Position numbers and translations under genes: made by a program. Positions 26,266 to 36,951 of a stretch of 64,000 bases of DNA are shown one piece after another (the first letter of the stretch is position 1; every line of letters begins with the position of its first letter). Origin of the DNA: Mucilaginibacter aquaedulcis (GTDB lineage Bacteria > Bacteroidota > Bacteroidia > Sphingobacteriales > Sphingobacteriaceae); assembly GCF_030409325.1 (NCBI RefSeq), contig NZ_JAUFPR010000001.1, positions 310,001-374,000 of the forward strand. Reading direction: 5' to 3'. The notes under the pieces are model-generated. The model had not been told where the DNA came from, did no database searches, and saw only the letters and a program-made list of their open reading frames with translations.

Positions 26266-28470
26266 TTATTTAACTTCATCCAACTGCAAAACAACGCTTG
26301 TTCTGCCGCTGTTTACGTGTGGGTTTACTCCTACAGTCATTAAAAAATCGCCTGTCAGGATCAGGTTATTCTCTAATGAAGATTTAGCATTCGGGTAAAG
26401 ATTAACTTCCTTTACCTGGTATTTTTTCTGCGGATCGAGCCCTTTTAAACGAACAGGAACGTGGGTGCCTGTACCATAACGATTGTTAACCAGGTAATTG
26501 AACACTACACCGGTCGATTTGGCTTCGTTAACATACATGATTGATGCTGCATCGTTATCCCATGGACTTTGTAAACGGTATTGATTACCGTGCCATATCA
26601 CATCTTTAAGGTTGTTATAATTATTTAAAGCCCCGTGCAAATAAGCCTGATCATCTGCACTTAACTTACTGATCACAATATCAAAGCCCAGCTTGCCCAT
26701 CATGGCAACATCTGTACGGAATTTAAGCGGTTGTTTTCCCCAATCAGTAACATGGTTTGAGCTGGTAATTGCAGGGTAGAAATAAGAGTACTCCCACTGA
26801 ATAAAAATGCGTTCAATCGGATCAGTATTATCACTTGGCCAAAACTCGGTAAAGTATTTAAGCGCACCGTAATCAACACGGCCTCCACCACCAGAGCATA
26901 GCATTAACGGCACCTTTGGATATTTTACCCTTACACGTTCCAACACCTTGTACAAACCACGCACATAATCAATGTATAAATGCGACTGGTCTTTTTTCAG
27001 ATAAGCGGAATATGCATTATAGATCACAGCGTTGCAATCCCATTTAATGTAAGCCAGATCGGGATTTTTGGTAAACAGATCATCAACTATGTTAAATACA
27101 AAATCCTGCACTTTTGGGTTTGAAAGATCAAGCTCCAACTGATTACGGAAGTATTTTTCGGGGCGGTTGGGTTGTTTGATAACCCAGTCCGGGTGTTTGG
27201 TGTACAGCTCACTCTTCGGGTTCACCATTTCGGGCTCAATCCAGATACCAAATTTTACACCATTAGCCTGTGCTTCTTTTACTAAGGAACTGATACCGTT
27301 AGGCAGTTTCTGTTTGTTCTCCTGCCAGTCGCCCAGGCCTGCATGATCGTCATTACGTGGGTATTTATTCCCAAACCAACCATCATCCAATAAAAACAGG
27401 TCGACGCCCAGCTTTTTGGTATCCTTTAATAATTCGGCCAGTTTGGCTTCATTAAAATCAAAGCCGGTAGCTTCCCAGTTATTCAACAAGGTAAGCCTTG
27501 AGCCCTGGCCATCCACAATTTTATGGTTGCGTGCCCAGCTTTGCAGCTTACGACTGGCATCACCCTTACCCTGATCAGAGTAAGTGTATACCAATGCCGG
27601 GGTAGTAAATTCTTCGCCAGATTTTAAGTGGTATTCAGATGCCGCGTTGTTAATACCCGCTATTACCCTTAAATTATTGGCAACATCAAGTTCCAGATCT
27701 ATTTTAAAGTTACCCGACCACTCCAGTGCTCCCAGTAATACTTTTCCCTCATCCTCTGTAGCCGGTTTATCCATTGAAACCATGAACATTGATGGCTCAT
27801 ACAAATTGGCCCGGGTACCCAGCTTACTGTCAATAGTTTTAATGCCATGAGTTAACTTAGCTTCTTCGGGCTGCATTTCCATAGCCCAGTTGCCATGATA
27901 TTGTTTGAGCCAAAAGCCGGAACCTTTTAAATTCAGATTTGCCGATGCGAACTTATTCAGGGTCACTATCCCCTTTTCGCCATGCTTTATTACCGACCAT
28001 TGTTCGGTAACATCCTCTTTGAAATAAGTTTTGTAAAACAGCTTTACTTCAAAATCATAAGCCGGGTCTTTCAATGTAACGGTCAATAATGAAATATCGT
28101 CATCAACCTTGGTTACCACGTGATTTACATAAACCAGGTTTAAAGATTTATTACCATCGGCATGGGTAACGGTTATGGCCGGCTCGGCCAGGTTTGCTGA
28201 ACCAGATGGTGTATAAGCCGAATTCAGGATGCCTGAATCATCGGCCTGGTTATACATTTTTTGAATAGCTTCGTACTCTTTGGTATTATTAAGCTTAACA
28301 CCAAAGTAAACCATCTTCAGGTTTTTCTCGGCATCAGTTTGCAATACCAGCGCATTGTGTTGCGTTTCAACAGGAATAGTTACCTGCTGGGCAAAACTAC
28401 TGCCTGCCATAAATACTGTGCCCATATACAAGCAGAAAGGCATTAATTGGTTTCGGAAGGTTTTTCTCAC
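26266..28470 (-). CDS. GH36 alpha-galactosidase, secreted
   Basis: This 734-residue protein has a signal peptide (ending SSFAQ) and then a beta-sandwich domain and a TIM barrel of family GH36. The barrel shows LFLLDDGWFGNKYPRNDD, FGIWIEPEMVN, the nucleophile Asp at about 478 in YIKWDCN and the acid/base Asp at about 547 in WPSDNTDPIER. GH36 enzymes release terminal alpha-galactose (some alpha-N-acetylgalactosamine) with retention. It is the last gene of a minus-strand set; the esterase gene ends 33 bases upstream. Its likely place is the periplasm. Confidence 0.93.
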   Translation of the reverse strand: MRKTFRNQLMPFCLYMGTVFMAGSSFAQQVTIPVETQHNALVLQTDAEKNLKMVYFGVKLNNTKEYEAIQKMYNQADDSGILNSAYTPSGSANLAEPAITVTHADGNKSLNLVYVNHVVTKVDDDISLLTVTLKDPAYDFEVKLFYKTYFKEDVTEQWSVIKHGEKGIVTLNKFASANLNLKGSGFWLKQYHGNWAMEMQPEEAKLTHGIKTIDSKLGTRANLYEPSMFMVSMDKPATEDEGKVLLGALEWSGNFKIDLELDVANNLRVIAGINNAASEYHLKSGEEFTTPALVYTYSDQGKGDASRKLQSWARNHKIVDGQGSRLTLLNNWEATGFDFNEAKLAELLKDTKKLGVDLFLLDDGWFGNKYPRNDDHAGLGDWQENKQKLPNGISSLVKEAQANGVKFGIWIEPEMVNPKSELYTKHPDWVIKQPNRPEKYFRNQLELDLSNPKVQDFVFNIVDDLFTKNPDLAYIKWDCNAVIYNAYSAYLKKDQSHLYIDYVRGLYKVLERVRVKYPKVPLMLCSGGGGRVDYGALKYFTEFWPSDNTDPIERIFIQWEYSYFYPAITSSNHVTDWGKQPLKFRTDVAMMGKLGFDIVISKLSADDQAYLHGALNNYNNLKDVIWHGNQYRLQSPWDNDAASIMYVNEAKSTGVVFNYLVNNRYGTGTHVPVRLKGLDPQKKYQVKEVNLYPNAKSSLENNLILTGDFLMTVGVNPHVNSGRTSVVLQLDEVK

Positions 28471-28503
28471 TTTTGTAGAATTGGTTATATGGTTAAATAT
28501 TGG

Positions 28504-30441
28504 CTATTTATCGTTCACAAAAAAGTTTACTATCCTGCACGCGTGCCCTTTGCTCCCATTATTTTTTTGCGGACTAATTTTAATTTTAAGTACATGGTTA
28601 CCGCTGCTTAAATTATCGCCTAACAAGTGGTAGATAGGTAAATGCAACCAGCTACTAAACTCTGTAAACAGGTCAAGATCTTTAAATTGGGCATTATCTA
28701 CAGCATAAGAAATGGTTCCTGCATCGCCACCGGCTACCACCGCGATACCTACGGCATTACCCTTAAAAGGGAGCGATAATTCGGCACCTGGCTCATCGGC
28801 ATTTAAAACAGGTACATTAACAAAACCATCACGGGTAGACAGGCCATCATTAGGTTTCCAGTTTGGAGTGATCTGCCAGCCCTTACCTAATTTGGCATTG
28901 GTAATATTATAGTAATGGCCATTCTCAAACCGGGCCTTATCAATTGGCTGGGGTAACTTTATGCTAACCGGCTCTTTGTACTGATCCTGAACACAGGCTT
29001 GCAGCAAACTTTTAATGGTTTCAAAATATAACTCCTGCCCATGGTACCATGGATGTATATCCTTAAAATCATCGGCCCAGTTAAGCTCACCGTTCTTTAT
29101 TTTATCATGAGCTTCCAGCGACAGGTTAATGTACGGAATATTATAATGCCCGGCCACCATTTCATGGTTCACCAACTCGGGCGATATTTTGCCTTTATTG
29201 TAGTTCTCTATTTTTTGAGGATCGGCAAATGACATGAAGATCACATCCGTGTAGGGATTGGCCTTCTTAACATGCCTTACAATCCCCTCTAAAGATCGCA
29301 CTTGTGTGGTGCTGTCTGTACCGCGGTCATTCACGGCGGCCTCAACAAACATCAGATCGTTTTTACCCGAATCCAATATATCCCGCTGTACCCTGAAGGC
29401 ATGAGGTAAGCTACCTAATGATGGTATGCCTGCGGCGATAAAATGAAAATCGGTAGTTGGATAGGTTTCTTTCAGGTACTTGCAAATCTTATCGCGCCAG
29501 CCCGGATTAAACGTGATCGATCCGCCTAAGAATGATACGGTGGCCTTCTTTTTTACTGTAACAGCGTAATAAAAGTTATTGAGCTTACCGGCCGTTTTAT
29601 AAAAATTGCTGTAAGGCAAGATGGTTTTGACCGGGTATGAATTATTAAAAATAAAGTCGGCATAATATCCCGGCCTGTCGATATTAAAATGATGTCCCTG
29701 CAACTCAAACGGGCCTTGCGTTACGGGGTGAATACTCATGGGGCCACCTAAAGCCACATATTTTTGAGCAAACAGGTAAGTATTTTCATTAGGCGGTGCC
29801 AATTTATCATCAAGCCCGATGGTGTGCAAAACGGGCACCCTGAATGATGCCAACCCCTCTAAATTATCAATAGGATTATCATTGTAAGCGAGGGCTTGTT
29901 CTTCGGTAAAGTGGTAAACCTGTTTTAACTCCTCCCATGCTTTAGCGTCACCAGGACCCTTGCCTTTTCCACCGGGCCAGCTTTTAAAATCGCATACGGG
30001 AGTTTCTGCATAAATGCAGCTCACCTTGTCGGGATTGCGCTTTGCCCAGCCATATGCATACAAACCGCCACGACTTACTGCCTCTAATGCAACTTTAGGA
30101 GCAAAAGCCTGCTTGCCGGTTAAATAGGTATAAAATTTATCCCAGATCCGCAATGCCTGCGGACTGCCGTACTGATCATCAACATTGATAAAGGCTACAT
30201 AAAAGCCTTTAGTTAACAGTATGCTATCAATTTCCGTATGCCAATCCGGGAATGAGGCACGCCAAACCCAGGGATTACCGGCCAACGGATGCGCAGGTTT
30301 TACGTAGTAAGCTTCATGGCCATCAATAGTTAGCTTTACTTTTTCAAAGCCTTTCCATAAGTTGTTTTTACTATCCTGCCCTTTCACAGGCAAAAAAAAG
30401 CAGATCAATATAATGGCTAAAAGATAATTGAACTTGAACAT
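28504..30441 (-). CDS. Two-domain carbohydrate esterase (alpha/beta hydrolase + SGNH/GDSL)
   Basis: This 645-residue protein has a signal peptide and two different esterase folds. Residues about 30-270 are an alpha/beta hydrolase with Ser123 in the elbow AVSRGG (Ala replaces the usual first Gly), Asp in GLDDKLAPP and His in LQGHHF. Residues about 300-480 form an SGNH hydrolase with FLGGSIT (Ser308), Asn371 in AVNDRG and the DxxH pair in DIHPWYH. The last 130 residues look like a beta-sandwich, possibly glycan-binding. Both halves keep their catalytic residues, so it may remove two different esters, such as acetyl groups, from one glycan. It lies between GH95 and GH36 genes. Confidence 0.88.
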   Translation of the reverse strand: MFKFNYLLAIILICFFLPVKGQDSKNNLWKGFEKVKLTIDGHEAYYVKPAHPLAGNPWVWRASFPDWHTEIDSILLTKGFYVAFINVDDQYGSPQALRIWDKFYTYLTGKQAFAPKVALEAVSRGGLYAYGWAKRNPDKVSCIYAETPVCDFKSWPGGKGKGPGDAKAWEELKQVYHFTEEQALAYNDNPIDNLEGLASFRVPVLHTIGLDDKLAPPNENTYLFAQKYVALGGPMSIHPVTQGPFELQGHHFNIDRPGYYADFIFNNSYPVKTILPYSNFYKTAGKLNNFYYAVTVKKKATVSFLGGSITFNPGWRDKICKYLKETYPTTDFHFIAAGIPSLGSLPHAFRVQRDILDSGKNDLMFVEAAVNDRGTDSTTQVRSLEGIVRHVKKANPYTDVIFMSFADPQKIENYNKGKISPELVNHEMVAGHYNIPYINLSLEAHDKIKNGELNWADDFKDIHPWYHGQELYFETIKSLLQACVQDQYKEPVSIKLPQPIDKARFENGHYYNITNAKLGKGWQITPNWKPNDGLSTRDGFVNVPVLNADEPGAELSLPFKGNAVGIAVVAGGDAGTISYAVDNAQFKDLDLFTEFSSWLHLPIYHLLGDNLSSGNHVLKIKISPQKNNGSKGHACRIVNFFVNDK

Positions 30442-30456
30442 ACAATGTAAACTTCA

Positions 30457-32742
30457 TTAAATGCCTGCAATAAAATCATAAACTTTGCCTGCCTGGGTGT
30501 TAAACATATAGCCCACCTCATGGCCTGCTCCTGTGCTTTTAGCTGTTGCTATTTCACTTTTTAAAGTATTAGGCACACGCAATTTGCATAACCCTCCTGC
30601 TAATGATTTGATGGATAATTTAACAATTTTTCCATTTTTCCATTCCATATTAGTGATCTCGAAATCGCCGCGGGCACGCAGACCCTTTACACTGCCGTTT
30701 GCCCATTTTTGAGGTAATGCTGGCAACAACTGAATTTCGTCTGTTTGGCTTTGCAGCAGCATTTCGGTAACACCTGCGGTATAACCAAAGTTACCATCTA
30801 TCTGAAACGGCGGATGCGCGCAGAACAGGTTAGCATACAAGCCGCCCCCCTCGTTGTAATTTACGCCCGAACCACCAACCAGGGTTATAAAGTTGTTAAT
30901 TATCTTGTAAGCATGCTCACCATCCTGCAGGCGGGCCCAAAAATTCATTTTCCAGGCCATTGACCACCCGGTTGATACATCGCCACGCGCCAGTAAGCTC
31001 ACTTTAGCAGCCTTAGCCAGTTGCAGTGTTTTTATGGTACTGATGCGCTTACCCGGATGCAAGCCAAACAGATTGGAAGAATGGCGGTGCGTATCTTTAG
31101 GATCGTCGCGATCTGTTTCCCATTCCTGTAGCTGCCCCCATTTACCTATTTTAGGCATCAGCAAATGCTTACGCATGTCGGCCACGTGGTTGCGGTAGGC
31201 TTTATCTACTCCTAAAATATCAGCAGCCTGAATGTAATTGGTGAACAGATCGTATATAATTTCCTGATCATAGGTTACACCATCTTCGGTGGGGCCATGC
31301 TCCGGCGACCAGCCCAGCGGCGAAACCAATACGCCATTAGGGCGCCGTTTTAAATGATCATCCCAAAATTCTACTACTTCCTTAATAATAGGATAAGCAA
31401 AGTTTTTCAGGTAATCCTTATCCTTTGTAAAGGCATAGTGCTCCCAAATACCCTGCATATACCACGCGCTGCCTGGGGTGTTCCATAAAAAGCTGGAACC
31501 GCCATAAATGTTATTCTCGGTTTTAACCGTCCACCCTCGTACGCCGGGATATTGTTTTTTAGTGCTTTCCTTTTTTACCTCGCGCATACTGTTGATGTAA
31601 TCGAGGTATGGGAAATGACATTCGGAAAGGTTAGTTGGTTCGGCCAGCCAGTAATTCATCTGGATGTTGATGTTGGAGTGATAATCGCTTCGCCATGGCG
31701 GATCGTTGCTCTCGTTCCATAAACCCTGTAAATTAGCAGGCAAGCCCCCTTTCCGTGATGAGCTGATAAGCAAGTACCTGCCATATTGATAAAGCAAAGC
31801 CTCTAATTGCGGGTCGCCGTTAGTTTTGTAAGCGAGCAACCGTTTATAGGTTGGCAGTGCGCTTTCCTGGGCAGGTGTGTTGCCCAAATTTAAAGCCACT
31901 CGGCCAAACAGGTCCTGGTAATCTTTCAGGTGAGTATTTAATAATTCTGGGTATGTTTTGGTTGAGGCATCAGCTAATGATTGCTTAACCTTTTCCTCCG
32001 GATCACCCGCTCTCCAGCCGTCGCTGCGTTTATTGCTATAGTTTGTGGCTGCGGAAAGTAAAATAGTAAATGCATCGGCATTGGTAATGTGTAGCTGCGA
32101 ACCTCCTTTGCCATCACTCTCTACAGTTACCGAGCCGCCTTCATTTTTTAATAAAGCGGTAGCACTGTAAGCTAATCCATTACCCAATTTACCGGCAATT
32201 TGCAGCGAGGTTCCGTTGCCTGTAACTACTGCATTATGCGCATCGGTAAGTTTTATAATACCCGAATAAACCGCCTTTGAACCAGCTGTGAAGCGCAGCA
32301 CCATGACCTTATCGGGGAAACTGCAAAAATATTCACGCTTATAATTTACATTGTTGGTGGTATAGGTTATTTGCTCAACAGCCTTACTAATATCAAGCTG
32401 CCTGCGATAGTCGGCCGGGGCTGCTTGCGTAGTGTCTTTTCCATCAAAATTAACGTAAAGATCGCCAAAGGCCTGGTAGGCACCTGTGTTTTCCTCGTCG
32501 CCCGTCCACAAACTAATTTCATTGAATTTGATATGCTCCTGGGCCGGGTTACCAAACACCATTCCACCGATGCGGCCGTTGCCCATGGGGTAGGCTTCGG
32601 TCATCCATGTTTTGGCAGGTTTATCGTCCCAAATAACTAAACCCTGCTGATGTAAACCCGGATTAGCCGATTGCGCATTTACACTAACCGCAAATACAAC
32701 CTGCGCACAAAACAGCGAAAAACAAAGTAGTTTTCTTAGCAT
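30457..32742 (-). CDS. GH95 alpha-L-fucosidase (or alpha-L-galactosidase), secreted
   Basis: This 761-residue protein has a signal peptide (ending VNAQ), an N-terminal beta-sandwich with [18 protein letters not shown], and an (alpha/alpha)6 barrel with [20 protein letters not shown] and [14 protein letters not shown], all typical of GH95. These enzymes are inverting; characterised members release alpha-1,2-fucose, and some act on alpha-L-galactose. The stop is 15 bases before the esterase start, so the two are co-transcribed. With the esterase and GH36, a branched, acetylated plant glycan is a reasonable target, but this is inference. Confidence 0.93.
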   Translation of the reverse strand: MLRKLLCFSLFCAQVVFAVSVNAQSANPGLHQQGLVIWDDKPAKTWMTEAYPMGNGRIGGMVFGNPAQEHIKFNEISLWTGDEENTGAYQAFGDLYVNFDGKDTTQAAPADYRRQLDISKAVEQITYTTNNVNYKREYFCSFPDKVMVLRFTAGSKAVYSGIIKLTDAHNAVVTGNGTSLQIAGKLGNGLAYSATALLKNEGGSVTVESDGKGGSQLHITNADAFTILLSAATNYSNKRSDGWRAGDPEEKVKQSLADASTKTYPELLNTHLKDYQDLFGRVALNLGNTPAQESALPTYKRLLAYKTNGDPQLEALLYQYGRYLLISSSRKGGLPANLQGLWNESNDPPWRSDYHSNINIQMNYWLAEPTNLSECHFPYLDYINSMREVKKESTKKQYPGVRGWTVKTENNIYGGSSFLWNTPGSAWYMQGIWEHYAFTKDKDYLKNFAYPIIKEVVEFWDDHLKRRPNGVLVSPLGWSPEHGPTEDGVTYDQEIIYDLFTNYIQAADILGVDKAYRNHVADMRKHLLMPKIGKWGQLQEWETDRDDPKDTHRHSSNLFGLHPGKRISTIKTLQLAKAAKVSLLARGDVSTGWSMAWKMNFWARLQDGEHAYKIINNFITLVGGSGVNYNEGGGLYANLFCAHPPFQIDGNFGYTAGVTEMLLQSQTDEIQLLPALPQKWANGSVKGLRARGDFEITNMEWKNGKIVKLSIKSLAGGLCKLRVPNTLKSEIATAKSTGAGHEVGYMFNTQAGKVYDFIAGI

Positions 32743-33029
32743 TTTTAAAAGAAGGTTTTTATTTAGATAATTGGTTAAAACAGCAGCTTTGTCTCATTCA
32801 TCCGCAAATTCTATCAACAGCTACAGTTTTTGCTAAAGTAAAAAATAAATGTAAAGTTCACGGTTGTAATTTTACCCAGCTATTCAGCTTATTTGGCCTA
32901 TGTGATTTAATTGAATAACAATTTAGGTATCGGTATCAGGTGTAAAGTATATATATTATTACAGAAATGGGTTAACATTTTAAGCGCTAACCCATTCTAT
33001 TATTTCATAAGCATAATAAAAGCTATCTT

Positions 33030-35354
33030 CTATTTTCCCCAGGCTTTATTAGGTTTTGGGCCCATCACCAGCTCAAGCGTTGCGCCTGATGAAATGGCCG
33101 CATAATCTAAATGGCATTGATGATAAGGCCTGCCATTAAGTGTGGCACTTTGAATATATATGTTGGCTGGCGAATTATTTTTTGCCACTACGGTAAATGC
33201 CTTCCCCTTAGCGTATTTAGGATCAAGGTTGATCTTAACCTTACTAAATACCGGGCTGGTGATCTCGTAACGCATATCGCCGGGACAAACCTGTGCCACA
33301 CCGCTTGCCGCCAGCACATACCAAGCCGACATCTGGCCAACATCCTCATTACCTACCAATCCTTCAACTTTGTTATGATAGGCGCGGTTGCAGATAATGC
33401 GCGTCCATTTTTGGGTAAGCCAAGGAGCACCTAAACGATTGAATAAGAACGGTACATGATGTACCGGTTCGTTGGCGTGGTTGTAATAATTATTCCAGAG
33501 CAGGTTGGCGGGTGCTTTCTCGAAGAAAGCGGTAAGATCGGCTATCGCCTTATCATTACCGCCCAGTAAGGTGGCTAAGCCGGGTACGTCCTGAGGTACA
33601 AACCAGCCTTGCTGATAAGGATTGCTCTCTACCGTACCATAGTTTTGCTGTAACCTGCCCTCGGTAGGCCATGCCATCCACTCTCCATTATCCTTTTTAG
33701 GGCGAAACCAGTTTTTATCCTGATCAAAAACATTTTTATAGGCATATGCTTTTTCAGCATATTTTGCAGCATCATCTGTTTTGCCGGTAGCTTTAGCTAT
33801 CTGTGCTATACACCAGTCGAAATAAGCATACTCCAAAGTACCGGATATGCTGTTACTGCCTGTGCTGAAGCCACGATCGCCATTGCCAAACTTATTTTGT
33901 GTGTTTATACTGTACTGATAGGCTTTGTCAACATCATATCCACGGATACCCTTTTTATAGGCATCGGCAATAACGGAGATAGACGGGTTACCGATCATAC
34001 AACCACTATACGCATTCAATAACTCCCAGCGATCAAAATACTGCCTGCCATTTTCAGTTGCCAGTGTAACCTGCGAGTTGATCAAATCGTTTACCAAACC
34101 TGGGTTAATAAGTGTTTGTAAAGGCATCTGGCTGCGGAACACATCCCAACCGCTGAATATGGTTCTTTTAGTAAAATGGTCGGCCGTGTGGCTTTTCAGA
34201 TCGCCGCCCGGATATTTTCCGTCCACATCCTGAAAAGTTCGCGGATCTATCATGGTATGATAAAGGGCGGTGTAAAAGTTATACTTCTCTTCGGTAGTGC
34301 CGCCGGTAACCTGAATTTTAGCTAAAGCATTATTCCACAATGCGCGGGCCTGCTGATGCACCTTGTCGAAATCAAAATCCTTTATTTCTGACTCCAGGTT
34401 GTTCTTTGCACCTTCAATACTATTATAGGAGATACCGGCCTTTAATACCACCTGCTCATTGGCTTTGGTTGCAAAATCGGTATAAAAGCCCAGGTGCTTG
34501 CCCAGCTTTTCTTTAGTGCCCGGCAGTATAGCGGCATGTGCTATAAGGTCCTGGTATTTGTCGCTTTCAATATCCTCTAATTTGCGGCTTTGATTTTCGG
34601 GGATGCTGGCGCTCCACACACCATAATCTTTGATGGGTTTATTTAACTGGGCGTAAAAGTAAACGGTATAAAAAGCCTGTCCGTCGCCATTGCCCCAACC
34701 GCCGCCTGCGGGTGTACATTTTATCCAACCCTGAATGGTGTGATCATCAACAACTTTGATGTATTGGTTTACCGAGGTGCCGCCAACACGGCGTGCCAGA
34801 TCAATCTGTATCCGAGAGTCGCTGCCCTGCGGAAAAGTGAACCTCATGATACCACTATGTGGCGCCGCGGTAAGCTCGGTCCTGATCTGGTGATCACTAA
34901 GCATTACAGAGTAATATCCTGCCGAAGCCTTTTCGCTTTTTTTATCATAATAAGAGCGATAGCCATCATGCTTACCCTCTTTACCGGCGCTGGTTTGTAA
35001 GCTGCCCGTTGTTGGCATCACCAAAAAATTTCCCAGATCGCCATACCAGCCTACACCGCTCATTTGGGTTAGGGCAAAACCTTCAATAGTTTTATGCTCA
35101 TAACTATAGCCCGAACCGTTATCGCCGCCGGTTATGGTATTAGGGCTTACCTGCACCATACCAAAAGGCACGGCAGCACCAGGAAAGGTTTTGCCTAAAC
35201 CGGCAGGGTTACCAGCCAAATGCATGTTGGTACTTGCCCCTACAAAAGGGTTAACATAATCTGCCAGTTGTTTTTGCTGCGCAAATACAGCCTGACCAAC
35301 GCATAGCCCCAGGCCGAGGCAAACAGCTTTTAAAGCTTTTTTACTAATGAGCAT
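33030..35354 (-). CDS. GH92 alpha-mannosidase, secreted
   Basis: This 774-residue protein has a signal peptide ending VFAQQ and the whole length of GH92. Typical patterns are DYVNPFVGAS, FPGAAVPFGMVQVSPNT, FALTQMSGVG, the central FSGWDVFRSQMPL, and GNEDVGQMSAWYVLAASG near the end. GH92 enzymes are calcium-dependent, inverting exo-alpha-mannosidases, mostly acting on alpha-1,2, -1,3 or -1,4 linkages of N-glycans and yeast mannan. It is on the same strand as the GH95 gene but 287 bases away, so it may have its own transcript. A possible -7 box (TAAATTTG on the minus strand, 35488-35481) lies upstream. Confidence 0.94.
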   Translation of the reverse strand: MLISKKALKAVCLGLGLCVGQAVFAQQKQLADYVNPFVGASTNMHLAGNPAGLGKTFPGAAVPFGMVQVSPNTITGGDNGSGYSYEHKTIEGFALTQMSGVGWYGDLGNFLVMPTTGSLQTSAGKEGKHDGYRSYYDKKSEKASAGYYSVMLSDHQIRTELTAAPHSGIMRFTFPQGSDSRIQIDLARRVGGTSVNQYIKVVDDHTIQGWIKCTPAGGGWGNGDGQAFYTVYFYAQLNKPIKDYGVWSASIPENQSRKLEDIESDKYQDLIAHAAILPGTKEKLGKHLGFYTDFATKANEQVVLKAGISYNSIEGAKNNLESEIKDFDFDKVHQQARALWNNALAKIQVTGGTTEEKYNFYTALYHTMIDPRTFQDVDGKYPGGDLKSHTADHFTKRTIFSGWDVFRSQMPLQTLINPGLVNDLINSQVTLATENGRQYFDRWELLNAYSGCMIGNPSISVIADAYKKGIRGYDVDKAYQYSINTQNKFGNGDRGFSTGSNSISGTLEYAYFDWCIAQIAKATGKTDDAAKYAEKAYAYKNVFDQDKNWFRPKKDNGEWMAWPTEGRLQQNYGTVESNPYQQGWFVPQDVPGLATLLGGNDKAIADLTAFFEKAPANLLWNNYYNHANEPVHHVPFLFNRLGAPWLTQKWTRIICNRAYHNKVEGLVGNEDVGQMSAWYVLAASGVAQVCPGDMRYEITSPVFSKVKINLDPKYAKGKAFTVVAKNNSPANIYIQSATLNGRPYHQCHLDYAAISSGATLELVMGPKPNKAWGK

Positions 35355-35401
35355 TACTTTATTTACTTAGGTTTTGATGATACATCATAGGTATATGAAT
35401 A

Positions 35402-35431
35402 GGCCGGCCCGCATTTTGTTGCGAGCCGGCC
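35402..35431 (-). terminator. GC-rich hairpin after the NHL gene
   Basis: GGCCGGCCCGCA and TGCGAGCCGGCC form a 12-bp stem with one mismatch and a 6-base loop. It lies 142 bases after the NHL stop and 47 bases before the GH92 start. The T run is poor, so it is a probable terminator or a leader hairpin. Confidence 0.5.
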
Positions 35432-35573
35432 GGTAACATACATTAAAATATTATAGTTGACGGATGCTACCTGGCGATAGCAAATTTATTATTTAGATTG
35501 GCTTTAAAGCAGCCCTATTTATTAATAACGCTAATTTTACAATAACACCCTCGGCCACAATTCATAAAATCAG

Positions 35574-36683
35574 TTACACGCGGGTTAGTTTTACCGGTGC
35601 GGTATGGTACGCGTTCCACTGGCATACGTACACGTTTTTATCCTCATCAACACACACATCATGACCATGCTGAAATACAGGGTTTGTGGCCTGCAGTGTT
35701 TGCTGTAAAACACCGTTCTTGTAAACCGGAGCGGCACCGCCCGGATTAGAGATCACTTTGTTATCGGCATCAAGTATGGTTACAAAGCCCGAGTAATCAA
35801 AACGCTTACCAGCCGCGTCTTTTGACCAGCAAACACCTGCATAAATATTTTGATCGTTAATAACCGCGCGGCATACATACATTCCAGGCATATCAATACG
35901 TTTAATGAATTTACCATCGAGCGTAAATATTTTAAAACAGTTTTCCTCCCGCGAGGTACAGATCAATGTAGGGTTATTTTTATCGCGGGTATCAACGGTT
36001 ATACCATGGGCATTAACCAGGTTATGATCCTTATTGGTGTTATGGTGACCACCAAAATGGCGGATATACTGGCCTTTGCTGTTATATTGGATAATATAAT
36101 CAGAACCGTAACCATCGGCCACATAAATATCGCCGTTAGGCGCTACAGCGGTTTCGGTAGGTTTAAATGGTTCGTCGTCTTTATAAATGCCAATGGTACG
36201 CGGGTGGCCAATTGCAAATATCAGCTTACCATCTAAAGTGGTTTTTAACACCTGGCCCGACTGACCGTAGTTAGCGCCGGTTCTGTCAGATGCCCAGCCG
36301 CAATCTGTAAGCAATAGAAAATCTTCGCCGCCTTCTTTACTGATACTTAAGCCGTGACCGCCGGGTAATGAAGTTCCCCAATAATCAAGCAACTTGCCCG
36401 ATTTATCAAATATCAGGATGTTGTTATGCGTGTGGTCGCCCAGCATAATGAGGCGGCCCTTGCTGTCCTGTACCATTTCATGGCAATTAGCAAGCGGATT
36501 ACTGTTCACACTGATTTTGGCCCACCCTTTATCAGCTTTATAAGTATAACCACCCTGCCCAATGGTATGATCATCAGGCTGTATATCTTTATGTAAAATA
36601 GCAAAACTTTTTGCAGGAGCAGCCACTACTGCAGCCGATGCAATTGCAGAGTTTTTTATAAAATTCCTTCTCGATTTCTCCAT
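35574..36683 (-). CDS. Tat-exported NHL-repeat beta-propeller protein
   Basis: Starting at 36683 the protein has 369 residues and opens with MEKSRRNFIKNSAIASAA, a twin-arginine signal; an in-frame ATG at 36740 adds residues that would disturb it. The rest contains NHL-type propeller repeats (PNGDIYVADGYGSDYIIQYNSKGQYIRHFG, VNAHGITVDTRDKNNPTLI) like those of peptidyl-glycine alpha-amidating lyase-like and 6-bladed propeller proteins. Several His residues (NAHGI, HGHDV) could bind metal. It stands first on the minus strand ahead of the glycosidase genes, and its function is unknown. Confidence 0.85.
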   Translation of the reverse strand: MEKSRRNFIKNSAIASAAVVAAPAKSFAILHKDIQPDDHTIGQGGYTYKADKGWAKISVNSNPLANCHEMVQDSKGRLIMLGDHTHNNILIFDKSGKLLDYWGTSLPGGHGLSISKEGGEDFLLLTDCGWASDRTGANYGQSGQVLKTTLDGKLIFAIGHPRTIGIYKDDEPFKPTETAVAPNGDIYVADGYGSDYIIQYNSKGQYIRHFGGHHNTNKDHNLVNAHGITVDTRDKNNPTLICTSREENCFKIFTLDGKFIKRIDMPGMYVCRAVINDQNIYAGVCWSKDAAGKRFDYSGFVTILDADNKVISNPGGAAPVYKNGVLQQTLQATNPVFQHGHDVCVDEDKNVYVCQWNAYHTAPVKLTRV

Positions 36684-36877
36684 TGGTTTATAATATGTTA
36701 GTTTGTTTGTACATAATGCTAATATAGGCATCTTTATCATTTCAATCCAACCATCGTAACCTAAAAAAATTTACTGATATTTAAATTTTAGCATGCAGGC
36801 ATAGCTGCTCAGGCAAAAAAACAAACACTGCTTAATACATGAGTATAAAATATACGATGAACAGTTGATACATTTCA

Positions 36878-36885
36878 TATATTTG
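36878..36885 (+). promoter_or_regulatory. -7 promoter box for the histidine kinase operon
   Basis: TATATTTG matches the Bacteroidota TAnnTTTG element exactly, 66 bases before the kinase start. No TTG was found at the usual -33 spacing, so the promoter is only partly supported. Confidence 0.35.
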
Positions 36886-36951
36886 AGATTAGGCATTTAC
36901 CATGATGCTCAAATTAAGATACATCAATAATACCTGGCATTAACAATTTTT

